Source: Paenibacillus lautus NBRC 15380 (lineage in GTDB: Bacteria; Bacillota; Bacilli; Paenibacillales; Paenibacillaceae). Taken from it: a stretch of 64,000 nucleotides of DNA. Shown here in pieces: positions 9,415 through 17,203 of the stretch. The stretch spans positions 186,001 through 250,000 of the forward strand of contig NZ_BIMF01000002.1 in the NCBI RefSeq assembly GCF_004000945.1, in the 5' to 3' direction. Made by a program: the position numbers and the translations under genes. Each line of letters opens with the position of its first letter. The first letter of the stretch is position 1. The notes below the pieces were generated by a model. It did not search any database. It saw only the letters and a program-made list of their open reading frames with translations, and was not told the DNA's origin.

Positions 9415-10154
9415 CTACTTCCCGCTGCCCAGGAGCAGATTCGTCTGGATCTCCAATTGCTTCTCAAGCGAGATGAGATCGCCTGCCGAAAATTGATGGA
9501 TATCCAATGTGTAGATGCAATTGTTTTTGTAAGCCGGAAGTGACTTCCAGATGGCGCTCTCTAAAATCTCCTGGGCACGATCCCCGCCTCCGTCCGCATC
9601 GTAAACCGTCACGAACATATAATCTGCGGCCATCTCCGGCAGCGATTCCAGGGAAATGTCCAGACCGGCTCCTCTGTTTACGATCTGCTCTTTCACGGCT
9701 TCTGGCGGCTGATAACCAAGGCCCGAATAGAGGTTTCGGGTACCGCGCCCAAAGCTCTCTCCCACACCCAGAAGTTTTTCGCCCAAATCTCATAGACGCC
9801 AACCGTTTCTCCTTCCTTCACGACTCCGTTCAGCTCCGCTTTGGCCTCTGCAAGCTTCTCCTCATAATGACGAATCGCTTCCTCCGCTTCCTCCGATTTC
9901 CCGAGGAATTCTCCGAATTCCCGCAGCTCCGCATACAGATCCTTTGCGCCCCAGGGAATAACGATCGTCGGTGCGATTTTGGCGAATTGCTCATAGTTTT
10001 TATCGGAAGGTCTAATGATGAGATCCGGGTCAAGAGAAACGATTTTCTCAAGCGCCTCCTGATCGTCGCCGATATCCTCGATGCCACCGGTCAGGTCCTG
10101 CAAAAAATATTGATTCAGGCTGGCCGTTCCAGCGCCGATTGGTTTAACTCCCAA
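9415..10154 (-). pseudogene. Iron-siderophore ABC transporter binding protein, truncated and frameshifted
   Basis: Remnant of a FecB/FhuD-class periplasmic-binding-fold lipoprotein. The upstream frame (10154 to ~9763) starts at GVKPIGAG, an internal motif of the family, so the signal peptide and roughly the first 60-90 residues are missing; it continues through DPDLIIRPSDKNYE to YEIWAKNFWVW. The rest is in the next frame (ESFGRGTRNLYSGLG...ISLEKQLEIQTNLL) to 9415. One extra G in the GTGTGGGAGAG stretch (plus-strand 9761-9763) would rejoin the frames as VWGESFGRG. The 5' break abuts the terminator of the neighbouring coat gene, suggesting a deletion. No functional product is expected. Confidence 0.85.
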
Positions 10155-10159
10155 GGTCT

Positions 10160-10193
10160 AAAAAGCGCCATGTCCCTAAGGACGTGGCGCTTT
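10160..10193 (-). terminator. Terminator of CotF-like gene
   Basis: AAAGCGCCACGTCC / GGACATGGCGCTTT stem with TTAG loop and T-rich tail on the minus strand, six bases beyond the stop codon of the coat-protein gene. Confidence 0.85.
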
Positions 10194-10198
10194 GGTAA

Positions 10199-10834
10199 TT
10201 AGTGAGGGGCCATTTTGCCAGGCATTTGCGGCTGCATCGGTGCGGTGGCGTAACTATTTTGCATATACTGCATATCTTGCTGAGGCAGCTGCGGCACTTG
10301 GTAGTAGCCATGCTTATTTTGATATAGCGAAATCTCATAAGCCATTTCAATGCAGTTAGGCAAGGAATCGGCAAGCACGCGGCGCACGACCGGATTCGTA
10401 GATTCCATGGCAGCATTGGTTTTCATCGTAGCACCCGATTTCACTGCGTTTAACATGCTGAGTGCAATCGTTTCATCGTTGATCTCGGCCGTGGATTGCA
10501 TCGGTTTTTTCGGTTGGCCTGGTTTCATGCCGTAAATAAAGTCATTACCCTGCTTCATTTTATAGCTCTGCGTAGGCTTTGATGGATCTTGTCCGGATTT
10601 AAAACACTCTAACGTGATGTTATATTCATCTGCCATAAATTGTTTCTGGCGCTGCAAGATATCCCGTAGCTCCGGATCCTGTACATGCCCGCTCAGCATG
10701 GTATACGTGTTCATGGTGTTGATGGCCCCTGCCAATACTTCGTGGACATCAAACATTTCATGGCCGCCATGGTTCAATTGTTGTGGAATCATACCGGTTT
10801 CCATGTTTTGGTGATTTTGTTGTTCGAATTGCAT
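10199..10834 (-). CDS. CotF-like spore coat protein
   Basis: 211-residue soluble protein of the Coat_F family (ferritin-like helical bundle). N-terminal ~25 residues are Gln/His/Met-rich and low complexity; the core (~25-165) has the typical DVHEVLAGAINTMNTYTMLSGHVQDPELRDIL helix and a second helix with PVVRRVLADSLPNCIEMAYEISLYQNKHGYY. The tail is rich in Gln, Pro, Met and Tyr, as in many coat proteins. An AGGAGG lies upstream of the ATG. It probably sits in the spore coat or interior; exact role unknown. Confidence 0.85.
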   Translation of the reverse strand: MQFEQQNHQNMETGMIPQQLNHGGHEMFDVHEVLAGAINTMNTYTMLSGHVQDPELRDILQRQKQFMADEYNITLECFKSGQDPSKPTQSYKMKQGNDFIYGMKPGQPKKPMQSTAEINDETIALSMLNAVKSGATMKTNAAMESTNPVVRRVLADSLPNCIEMAYEISLYQNKHGYYQVPQLPQQDMQYMQNSYATAPMQPQMPGKMAPH

Positions 10835-11017
10835 TCTCGTACCTCCTAAAGTTATTATATGCCCTTCATATTGTGGATTCTTTTGTCCAGAATATACGGA
10901 CGATTTGGCGATCGCATTTTTCTTTTGAATAAGTCTGGACCGTCAAAATAATAGATAGCCCCAGATACATACTCCGTACGACACATGAACATTTTAACCA
11001 TAGAGGAGGCATGTGCT

Positions 11018-12406
11018 ATGGATTCACCTGGGTGTGCAGGACCGAACGATTCCACATCGTCGGATCAAAAGAGCAATAAAGGCAGCTTAAAGTGGTGGCA
11101 GCTTTCACTGCTTGGCATCGGTTGTACGATTGGTACGGGGTATTTCCTAGGTTCCGGCATAGGTATTAAGCTGACGGGACCTTCCATGGTTTTATCATTC
11201 CTTATCGCTGCCATAGGAACCTATATCGTCTTTCATTTTTTGGCCAAAATGACGACGGCGGATCCTCAAGAGGGATCCTTTTGTTATTATGCGGGAAAAG
11301 CGTTTGGGCGGTGGGCACGTTTCGGAAGCGCATGGAATTACTGGAGCACGAAAATTCTAATCATGGGCAGTCAGCTGACGGCTCTGTCCATCCTGACCAA
11401 GTTTTGGTTCCCTGATATTCCGCTATGGATATTTGCAGCCATCTATGCCGTATTATCGATTGCCGTCGTTCTGCTTGGTACAAAAGGCTTCGACAAGGTG
11501 GAAAATGTATTAGCCGTCATCAAAACCGCGGCGATTCTCATGTTCATCCTTCTTTCTACTGCTGCGCTTATGGGCTGGATTCGCGGGGGGAGCGATGGCA
11601 GACCGGGTTTTCCCGATTCGATTGGACAAGTGTTCCCCGGCGGATTTGCCGCATTCTGGTCCTCGCTCTTATATGCTTTCTATGCTTATGGGGGTGTTGA
11701 AACTATCGGTTTGATGTCCATGCAGCTCAAAAACAAGAAGGATGCTCCCAAGTCGGGAAAAGTCATGCTCATTGGACTGACCGTGATTTACATGATATCC
11801 ATCGGGCTTGCTGTCTTCATGGTTTCCTACAAACTCTTGAGCGAGAAAGAAAGCCCATTCGTTACAGCGCTATCCAGCTATCCGCTGACTTTCTTCCCCC
11901 ATGTATTCAATGGAGCGATCATTATGGCCGGATTCTCGACGATGAGCGCCTCCTTGTTTGCCGTGGTGAATTTGCTTGTGACGATGGCCAAGGACGGCGA
12001 TGCACCGATTATCTTTACGAAGAAACTGGAAAAGTTCCGGAAGCTGCCACTCCCTTCGCTGGTGCTTGCTGCGGTCGGACTGTCCGCTTCAATCGTCACG
12101 GCACTCCTATTGCCCGGAAAAATATACGAATATATTACAACCGCGGCCGGCATCCTGCAGATGTATAATTGGTCGTTCATAATCATTTCGGCATACAAAA
12201 TTCTAAAAGTCAGAATGTGGGATATGATTCTGGGTGGAATCGGCATCATTCTACTGCTGGGTGCCGTAACCGGAACCATCATGGAGAAGAGCATTCGGCC
12301 CGGTTTTTTCGTCAGTTTGATTTTGGCTGCGCTAGTGGCTATCGTGACGCTGATCATGGTTAAGATATGGAATAAGATGCAGACCAACACCATCAGCAAT
12401 GAATAA
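11018..12406 (+). CDS. Amino acid permease, APC superfamily
   Basis: Integral membrane amino acid transporter, 462 residues, about twelve membrane helices. The first helix carries the signature LLGIGCTIGTGYFLGSGIGIKLTGPS (~30-55), whose unwound GTG segment binds substrate in this superfamily. The frame opens at 10985, but TAGAGGAGG at 11001-11009 places the start at the ATG 11018. It converges on a truncated asnA gene, which makes asparagine or aspartate a tempting substrate, but the sequence alone does not show specificity. Confidence 0.88.
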   Translation: MDSPGCAGPNDSTSSDQKSNKGSLKWWQLSLLGIGCTIGTGYFLGSGIGIKLTGPSMVLSFLIAAIGTYIVFHFLAKMTTADPQEGSFCYYAGKAFGRWARFGSAWNYWSTKILIMGSQLTALSILTKFWFPDIPLWIFAAIYAVLSIAVVLLGTKGFDKVENVLAVIKTAAILMFILLSTAALMGWIRGGSDGRPGFPDSIGQVFPGGFAAFWSSLLYAFYAYGGVETIGLMSMQLKNKKDAPKSGKVMLIGLTVIYMISIGLAVFMVSYKLLSEKESPFVTALSSYPLTFFPHVFNGAIIMAGFSTMSASLFAVVNLLVTMAKDGDAPIIFTKKLEKFRKLPLPSLVLAAVGLSASIVTALLLPGKIYEYITTAAGILQMYNWSFIIISAYKILKVRMWDMILGGIGIILLLGAVTGTIMEKSIRPGFFVSLILAALVAIVTLIMVKIWNKMQTNTISNE

Positions 12407-12445
12407 AGAAAGGATATCTTCTTAGTAAGATACCCTTTCTTTTTT
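12406..12445 (+). terminator. Bidirectional terminator between permease and asnA remnant
   Basis: AAGAAAGGATATCTT / AAGATACCCTTTCTT arms with a six-T tail on the plus strand, directly after the permease stop. It also abuts the 3' end of the truncated asnA. Confidence 0.8.
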
Positions 12446-12446
12446 G

Positions 12447-12917
12447 CTACTTATAGGAGCGGGATGTTCCTACAACTTCGTGTTCTAAGGTGCCGAGGGT
12501 ACGCATGTCGTCGCATATAACTTTTTCCCAATCCCACTGATCGACGTAGATCGAATGCAGATTATCCATGTTTTCATCCCGTCTGACCGCTTTCATATCG
12601 GTATATAAACCTTCTCCGTTCGTAAAGCCGTATTGGGCGAGAGCCGACCGTTTCCACTTCGCAAGGGATTGCACAATTTCGACTCTGCCTTCCTTCATAT
12701 CCATCACATCAAAAGATACGGTCCGTTCCGTACCGTTCAAATTGTCGTTAATGCCTGTGCCTTCCTTTACCATAACGGGTGAGGAGACTTCGATTAAGCG
12801 GAGTGCCTTCTCAAACCCTGTCTTAAAATACGATTTGGTTTTTTGTATGGCGACGGCCGTTTCTAGCCTGTTTAGCCTGGATTGGTAACGCTCAGGAATC
12901 AAGATAGATCTCAGCAA
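12447..12917 (-). pseudogene. asnA: Aspartate-ammonia ligase (AsnA), C-terminal half missing
   Basis: AsnA makes asparagine from aspartate, ammonia and ATP; the enzyme is normally ~330 residues. Here the first ~135 residues align with the family (KTKSYFKTGFEKALRLIEVSSP, GTGINDNLNGTERTVSF, VQSLAKWKRSALAQYGF, GEGLYTDMKAVRRDE, LHSIYVDQWDWEKVI), then the match stops and ~20 unrelated residues run to a stop at 12447. The second half, which completes the class II synthetase-like active site, is absent and not found nearby. The start is a TTG at 12917 with AAGGGG ten bases upstream. Likely non-functional. Confidence 0.88.
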
Positions 12918-12942
12918 GTATTCTTATCCCCTTCACAACATA

Positions 12943-12997
12943 TTGAAATGTAAACTTCTGCCTAATTGACTGAGAACAGTGTATGTTTACCTTTCAA
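12943..12997 (-). promoter_or_regulatory. Inverted repeat in asnA leader
   Basis: Arms TTGAAATGTAAAC and GTTTACCTTTCAA (12 of 13 pairing) separated by 29 bases, in the ~135-base gap between the LysE gene and asnA. Could be two operator half-sites or an RNA stem; no T tract follows, so it is not a simple terminator. Confidence 0.4.
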
Positions 12998-13052
12998 TAC
13001 TGTCGCTTTGTCCAATGTATATTGAACATAATTGGGCAGATAACCACTCCGG

Positions 13053-13694
13053 TTATCTTGTTAAAGCAAGAATACCCTGAATACCAAAATACACGCCGAA
13101 ACCGATCAGAGAAATTCCCGATATGACCGAAATCGCAGTCAGCATATTTTCATTCAGGAAGCGACGAAGCCCTGTCGTTAAACCGGCAACGCATAGATCC
13201 CAGAGGGTCAAGCCCAAAAAGATCATGCTGCTATACAACAGCAAATGGCTCGTCCCGAACGCTGAGGCGGTCTTCGCCAGGATGGAGCCATAGATCCCCA
13301 GCCAAAACAAAATCGATAAAGGACTCGTAATGGACATGAAAAATCCGAGCAAAAAACAGCTTAACAACGAATCCTTTTTTCTCGCTGCCGAACTGATTTT
13401 CAATTTATTCACTTTCATTATGCTTTCAACCCCGCTGTAAATCAGAACGAATCCGCCAAAGAGCCACAAAAAGATCTGAACAATCGGAATATTGAGAAAT
13501 TGAACGAGACCTAAATAAATGAACAACATAAAAGCTGCATCTGCCAGCATGGATCCGGCTCCGACTACCCAGGCATGCCAAAAGCCGTTCTTGATGCCTT
13601 TATCAAGCCTGGCCGAGTTCACGGGCCCGATGGGAGCAGCCAAAGTTAATCCCAGAATAATGTAGCTGATCAACAAATTCACATTCAATCGCAT
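13053..13694 (-). CDS. LysE/RhtB family exporter
   Basis: Membrane exporter of amino acids or related metabolites, 213 residues with six hydrophobic segments. The N-terminal family signature is present: LGLTLAAPIGPVN at ~15-27, followed by the GAGSMLADAAFM helix and the long hydrophilic loop with Lys-rich NKLKISSAARKK. The conserved FFMSITSPLSILFW stretch is at ~118-131. It lies upstream of the asnA remnant in the same direction; substrate unknown. Confidence 0.88.
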   Translation of the reverse strand: MRLNVNLLISYIILGLTLAAPIGPVNSARLDKGIKNGFWHAWVVGAGSMLADAAFMLFIYLGLVQFLNIPIVQIFLWLFGGFVLIYSGVESIMKVNKLKISSAARKKDSLLSCFLLGFFMSITSPLSILFWLGIYGSILAKTASAFGTSHLLLYSSMIFLGLTLWDLCVAGLTTGLRRFLNENMLTAISVISGISLIGFGVYFGIQGILALTR

Positions 13695-13775
13695 TCACTC
13701 CCGCCCACAAATCCAAAGCTTGTACATTTTATGTGAAAAAAGCGGTTGGTTATGACTTCTAAATTCCCACAACCA

Positions 13776-13799
13776 ATAAAAAAACCGCCTTTGGCGGGT
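13776..13799 (-). terminator. Rho-independent terminator
   Basis: CCCGCC AAA GGCGG stem followed by seven T on the minus strand. It lies between the monooxygenase operon and the LysE gene and probably insulates the latter. Confidence 0.75.
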
Positions 13800-13865
13800 A
13801 GTATCCCCTTCTAGTAGACAAGAGGACAAAGACATCTGTTAAGAGGGAATTCATATCGCCAATCC

Positions 13866-13912
13866 AGAAAAATTAAGCAACCGTTTCCCGGTGGAACCGA
13901 GAAACGGTTGCT
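13866..13912 (-). terminator. Terminator of MarR-nitroreductase-monooxygenase operon
   Basis: Long stem with outer arms GCAACCGTTTC / GAAACGGTTGC and inner CGG pairs, followed by TTAATTTTTC on the minus strand, ~90 bases after the monooxygenase stop. Confidence 0.8.
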
Positions 13913-13999
13913 GCTTAAAGCTGTCTTTTTTAGTTCTGTCTACTTGACAGGGGTATGACTATATGAGTTGGCTTTTCAATACGATCTGTAGTCCGTTCA

Positions 14000-14296
14000 T
14001 TATTTGTTGATCAGTTGGCCTGCATATGCCTGCACATTTAGCGGAGCTGTCAAGTATTTTGGAGCTTTAGCTACAAACTCCTGAAAATGGCTACTCGCAT
14101 TGTGGAGCCCCAGAGCTTCCTGGTCTTTCCACTGTTCAACCATAAGATACGTGTTATCCTGCTCCGTATCTTTGAGCAGCTTATAAGATTCATTTCCTTG
14201 TTCTGCACGGGACGCCTCAATAAGTTCTTTTACGGATTCCAGAAATTCTGCCTCTAGTTCACGGTTTACTTTCATTTCTGCATGAATAATAATCAT
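14000..14296 (-). CDS. Antibiotic biosynthesis monooxygenase (ABM) domain protein
   Basis: 98-residue ferredoxin-like alpha+beta barrel protein (IIIHAEMKV first strand, LMVEQWKDQEAL, HNASSHFQEFV helix). Such small proteins form dimers and act on quinones, aldehydes or related electrophiles; several are co-regulated with nitroreductases. The start is the ATG at 14296, with GTGAGG upstream; it is 10 bases after the nitroreductase stop, so the two are translated together. Confidence 0.85.
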   Translation of the reverse strand: MIIIHAEMKVNRELEAEFLESVKELIEASRAEQGNESYKLLKDTEQDNTYLMVEQWKDQEALGLHNASSHFQEFVAKAPKYLTAPLNVQAYAGQLINK

Positions 14297-14306
14297 CGCT
14301 ATGACC

Positions 14307-14945
14307 TCACTTCCACTCTGCAATACGATCAATAGGAAGACGAGTCGTCAAACGCGCTTCTTTGGCAGCTTTACCTACAGAGATGAGCATTACCGGCACG
14401 TAACGTTCTTTCTCCATACCAAATGCTTCTGCAATTCGGGATTTGTCGTATCCACCAATTGGGTTGGTGTCATATCCACGGGCACGAGCAGCAAGCATAA
14501 GCTGCATGGAAACCAAGCCGCTATCGATAAGGATCATTTCACGGAAAGCCTGTGCCGGAATACGTCCGAACAGATCGGTATAGTTTGCCATCATCTGATC
14601 TTTAATCTCTTGTGGCAGATAACCGCGTTCCACAGCAGTACCCATAATTTCATCTGCATTGTCGAATGCGTTCATATCCCCAAATACAGCAATGACTGCG
14701 GAAGAAGTTGAAACTTGTGTTTTGTTGCCTGGTGCAAGCTCTTCAAGCGTTGCTTTTCCTTCTGGGCTATCAACGACAAGAAATCTCCAAGGCTGAAGAT
14801 TAACGGATGACGGAGCCAAAGTCGCTTCTTCCAAAATTTCAGTCATTTCTTCACGGCTGATTTTGACCGATGGGTCGTATACCCGCACAGACCGACGGGA
14901 TGTAATAATTTCTTTATAATTATTGTTTAGGGAAGTTACAGTCAT
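14307..14945 (-). CDS. Nitroreductase family protein
   Basis: FMN-dependent NAD(P)H oxidoreductase fold, 212 residues. FMN-binding motif SRRSVRVYD at ~16-24, SSVNLQPWRFLVV at ~46-58, and the C-terminal GYDTNPIGGYDKSRIAEAFG. Family members reduce nitro-aromatics, quinones or flavins. It lies 27 bases after the MarR regulator gene and just before the monooxygenase gene, forming a likely electrophile/quinone stress operon (inference, by analogy to MarR-controlled systems in Bacillus). Confidence 0.9.
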   Translation of the reverse strand: MTVTSLNNNYKEIITSRRSVRVYDPSVKISREEMTEILEEATLAPSSVNLQPWRFLVVDSPEGKATLEELAPGNKTQVSTSSAVIAVFGDMNAFDNADEIMGTAVERGYLPQEIKDQMMANYTDLFGRIPAQAFREMILIDSGLVSMQLMLAARARGYDTNPIGGYDKSRIAEAFGMEKERYVPVMLISVGKAAKEARLTTRLPIDRIAEWK

Positions 14946-14972
14946 GATATTCTCTCCTTTTATCTCTATAAG

Positions 14973-15413
14973 TTAATTGGTCTTACTTGGTTCTTTCATC
15001 TGTTGAATCTGGCTGTTCAGCTTCTGTAGAGCTTGAACTAACACAAGTCGTTCGGATTCAGTGAGGTCTGCCTGCAGTTCCTCCATAAATCGATCTTTCT
15101 CCGCCTTAAACGCTGCTACTTTACTTTTGCCCGCTTCGGTTAGTTGAACTAACGTTATCCGGTTGTCATTCTCACATCTGGTGCGCAGAAGTATGCCTTC
15201 CGCTTCTAACTGCTGAACATGACGGGTCACCGCAGCTGGATCAATAGACACTGCCTTCTGCAGATCCGACTGGCTAATTTCGCCACCCGTTAGTTTGCAG
15301 AGGAGTTCCAGCCGATTAGGACTAACTCCAGCGCATCGTTCAAACCGAGTCGCAATATGCTTATTCAGATGCATGAGCAAGTACAGCAGGTCTTCTGTAT
15401 GACATGTAGAAAT
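14973..15413 (-). CDS. MarR family transcriptional regulator, probable ATT start
   Basis: Winged-helix repressor of the MarR family. DNA-recognition helices QSDLQKAVSIDPAAVTRHVQQLEAEGIL and wing RTRCENDNRITLVQLTEAGK are clear, as is the C-terminal dimer helix. The first conventional start codon is a TTG at 15380, inside the N-terminal helix and without a ribosome site. AAAGGAGGT (15421-15429) instead points, seven bases on, to an in-frame ATT at 15413, adding ISTCHTEDLLY and completing the expected helix. ATT initiation is rare, so the start is uncertain. It probably represses its own operon with the nitroreductase. Confidence 0.82.
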   Translation of the reverse strand: MSTCHTEDLLYLLMHLNKHIATRFERCAGVSPNRLELLCKLTGGEISQSDLQKAVSIDPAAVTRHVQQLEAEGILLRTRCENDNRITLVQLTEAGKSKVAAFKAEKDRFMEELQADLTESERLVLVQALQKLNSQIQQMKEPSKTN

Positions 15414-15433
15414 GTTAGAGACCTCCTTTAATT

Positions 15434-15490
15434 CATTGATCCATCAATGGTTGATGGGTCAATGATATACCTTTGATTTCTGAAAATCAA
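15434..15490 (-). promoter_or_regulatory. Promoter and MarR operator
   Basis: Minus-strand -35 TTGATT (15485-15490) and -10 TATCAT (15462-15467) with 17 bases between. Overlapping the -10 and the start region is a near-perfect 31-base palindrome (15434-15464) made of two 12-base sites, TTGATCCATCAA and TTGATGGGTCAA. A second inverted repeat TTGATTT/AAATCAA (15473-15490) overlaps the -35. This is the arrangement expected for autorepression by the MarR protein. Confidence 0.7.
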
Positions 15491-15499
15491 GTCTTTGCA

Positions 15500-15541
15500 T
15501 AAAAAAAACCGGATCGTTTCCGTGAACGGAAACGATCCGGT
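15500..15541 (-). terminator. Terminator of GH28-like gene
   Basis: Perfect 14-base stem CCGGATCGTTTCCG with TTCA loop and eight T on the minus strand, ~65 bases after the GH28-like stop. Confidence 0.9.
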
Positions 15542-15604
15542 CTTGTTAATAAGTTGCGATCACGCCACTATTCGATTTGCGATGAATGTTCACGCAAGCC
15601 GCGT

Positions 15605-17053
15605 TTATTCAAACGTCACGTTGCTTTGAAACTCGTTGCATTGAAAATTGCCCGCTTCGGCGTTCATGATAGGCTCACCGTTGATAAGCAAATTCCGGAA
15701 ATGAACGCCTGTCACCCTTCGATTCGCGTCGTATCCGGCAATCACCGAAGGATTATCGCACGTTCCTTGATAGGAAACATCGTTGAAATAAACATTTTCG
15801 ACGCGGCTGCCGGGAACGGGATTGTACTTTGGGTTATGGAAGACCCGTATATCGAACAGCCTTCCAAGCTCGAACGGCTCAATTCGCACATCGTTGAAGG
15901 ATACGTTTCGAACCGTATTTTGATCTCCCGCATTGATAGCCAGGCAGCCCCAGTAACCGTCTTGAGGCTCATGATGCTCCAAGATATCGATATGGTGGAA
16001 GGAGATGTTTTCGATGGTATCTCCTTCCCCCTCGTGATCACCGTGAACACCAATCATGACGGGGTGGGCAACGTCTGCCCACAGAACCGCGCGATTCACC
16101 CGTACGTTCGACGTATCGCCCTTGAATTCGCCGCGACTGGCGTAAATGGCGATGCAATCGTCGGAGGTGCGCAGAAACACGTCCTCAATAAGGACGTTTT
16201 TACATGACATCATATCAATGCCGTCGCACCAGCCCCGCGTGCTGAACGACTTGAAGCCGCGAATGCGAACGTTCTCCGATTTGCCCAGATGGATGCTGTA
16301 GTGGGGCGGATCGATGGAGATGATATCCTCGACCGTAATATGGCTGGAATAATTGATTTGCACGGACCGCCAGTAAGTGCTTTTCTCGATGTCCCGCAAG
16401 TAAACCATTCCTCTTCCCCGAATATGGACGTTCTCGACATGATCGCATACAAGCGAACCGATAATGACGGATCCGCCCGCAAGGTATACCGTGGCGTTCG
16501 ACGGCACATGGAACAACCCATCCTGGAATCGGTGCATGCCGGGACCGAAATAAATGACGCGTTTCGCTGGGCCTGCTGCTTGGCTTGTATGCCGTAGGAG
16601 ATCGATTTTATTCTGAATCTCATATTCCCCGGGTTCAATGAAGGCTACGTCGGAAGACTCCGGATCGGGCGCATCTTCTTCAAGCGCATGGGCAAACAGA
16701 TGAAGATTGTGAAACCGGTCTCCGTTTGCCTCAATGCTTAAGTTGCATGGCCGGTCAAGCCGGAGCCAGATCTTATTGGAATCATAATTAAAATCGATGT
16801 GACTGGCCAAAGGCCTAATATCCACTTGATGAAGCGCCTCTCTCCTATACGTGATCTCGACCTCGACAACGCCGGTAAAATCGAATGTCGCCATCGACGC
16901 TTCGCGCACGTCATGCATATCGACCCGAACCAGATAGGTGAACAGGTCTTGGTATTTCCCCTCCTCCGTCCTGACACGGACCGAGAAATCATCGTTTAAG
17001 GCCGCACCGTCAGGCGCGGGATAGGTAATGAGCGATGTTAAAGTTTCGTTCAT
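15605..17053 (-). CDS. GH28-like right-handed beta-helix glycoside hydrolase
   Basis: 482-residue pectinase-fold protein without signal peptide, so probably intracellular. After an N-terminal beta-sandwich-like region (~1-150), the helix carries the GH28 catalytic landmarks in degenerate form: WCDGID (~276-280), the Asp pair in TSDDCIAIY (~298-299) and GVHGDHEG (~335-340) in place of the usual G-H-G. GH28 enzymes hydrolyse galacturonan or rhamnogalacturonan-type chains; this one is distant. GGAGG seven bases before the ATG at 17053 decides the start. It ends the operon of the transporter upstream and probably cleaves imported oligosaccharides. Confidence 0.78.
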   Translation of the reverse strand: MNETLTSLITYPAPDGAALNDDFSVRVRTEEGKYQDLFTYLVRVDMHDVREASMATFDFTGVVEVEITYRREALHQVDIRPLASHIDFNYDSNKIWLRLDRPCNLSIEANGDRFHNLHLFAHALEEDAPDPESSDVAFIEPGEYEIQNKIDLLRHTSQAAGPAKRVIYFGPGMHRFQDGLFHVPSNATVYLAGGSVIIGSLVCDHVENVHIRGRGMVYLRDIEKSTYWRSVQINYSSHITVEDIISIDPPHYSIHLGKSENVRIRGFKSFSTRGWCDGIDMMSCKNVLIEDVFLRTSDDCIAIYASRGEFKGDTSNVRVNRAVLWADVAHPVMIGVHGDHEGEGDTIENISFHHIDILEHHEPQDGYWGCLAINAGDQNTVRNVSFNDVRIEPFELGRLFDIRVFHNPKYNPVPGSRVENVYFNDVSYQGTCDNPSVIAGYDANRRVTGVHFRNLLINGEPIMNAEAGNFQCNEFQSNVTFE

Positions 17054-17118
17054 GATCATTCCTCCGTACAACAAAATAATCTAAAGCTGATTCCCCTTCA
17101 CGAATGGAAGAACGGGAG

Positions 17119-17178
17119 TAAAAAGGGCTGCCAAGACCGAGTCCCGACGCAGCGGAAGGAATCCCATCCTGGCAGCCC
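17119..17178 (-). terminator. Hairpin between binding protein and GH28-like gene
   Basis: GGGCTGCCA / TGGCAGCCC arms around a ~35-base loop, followed by TTTTT on the minus strand, ~25 bases after the lipoprotein stop; may attenuate expression of the GH28-like gene. Confidence 0.65.
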
Positions 17179-17203
17179 GGTTCCAAGCATCGGTTTGCCG
17201 TGC

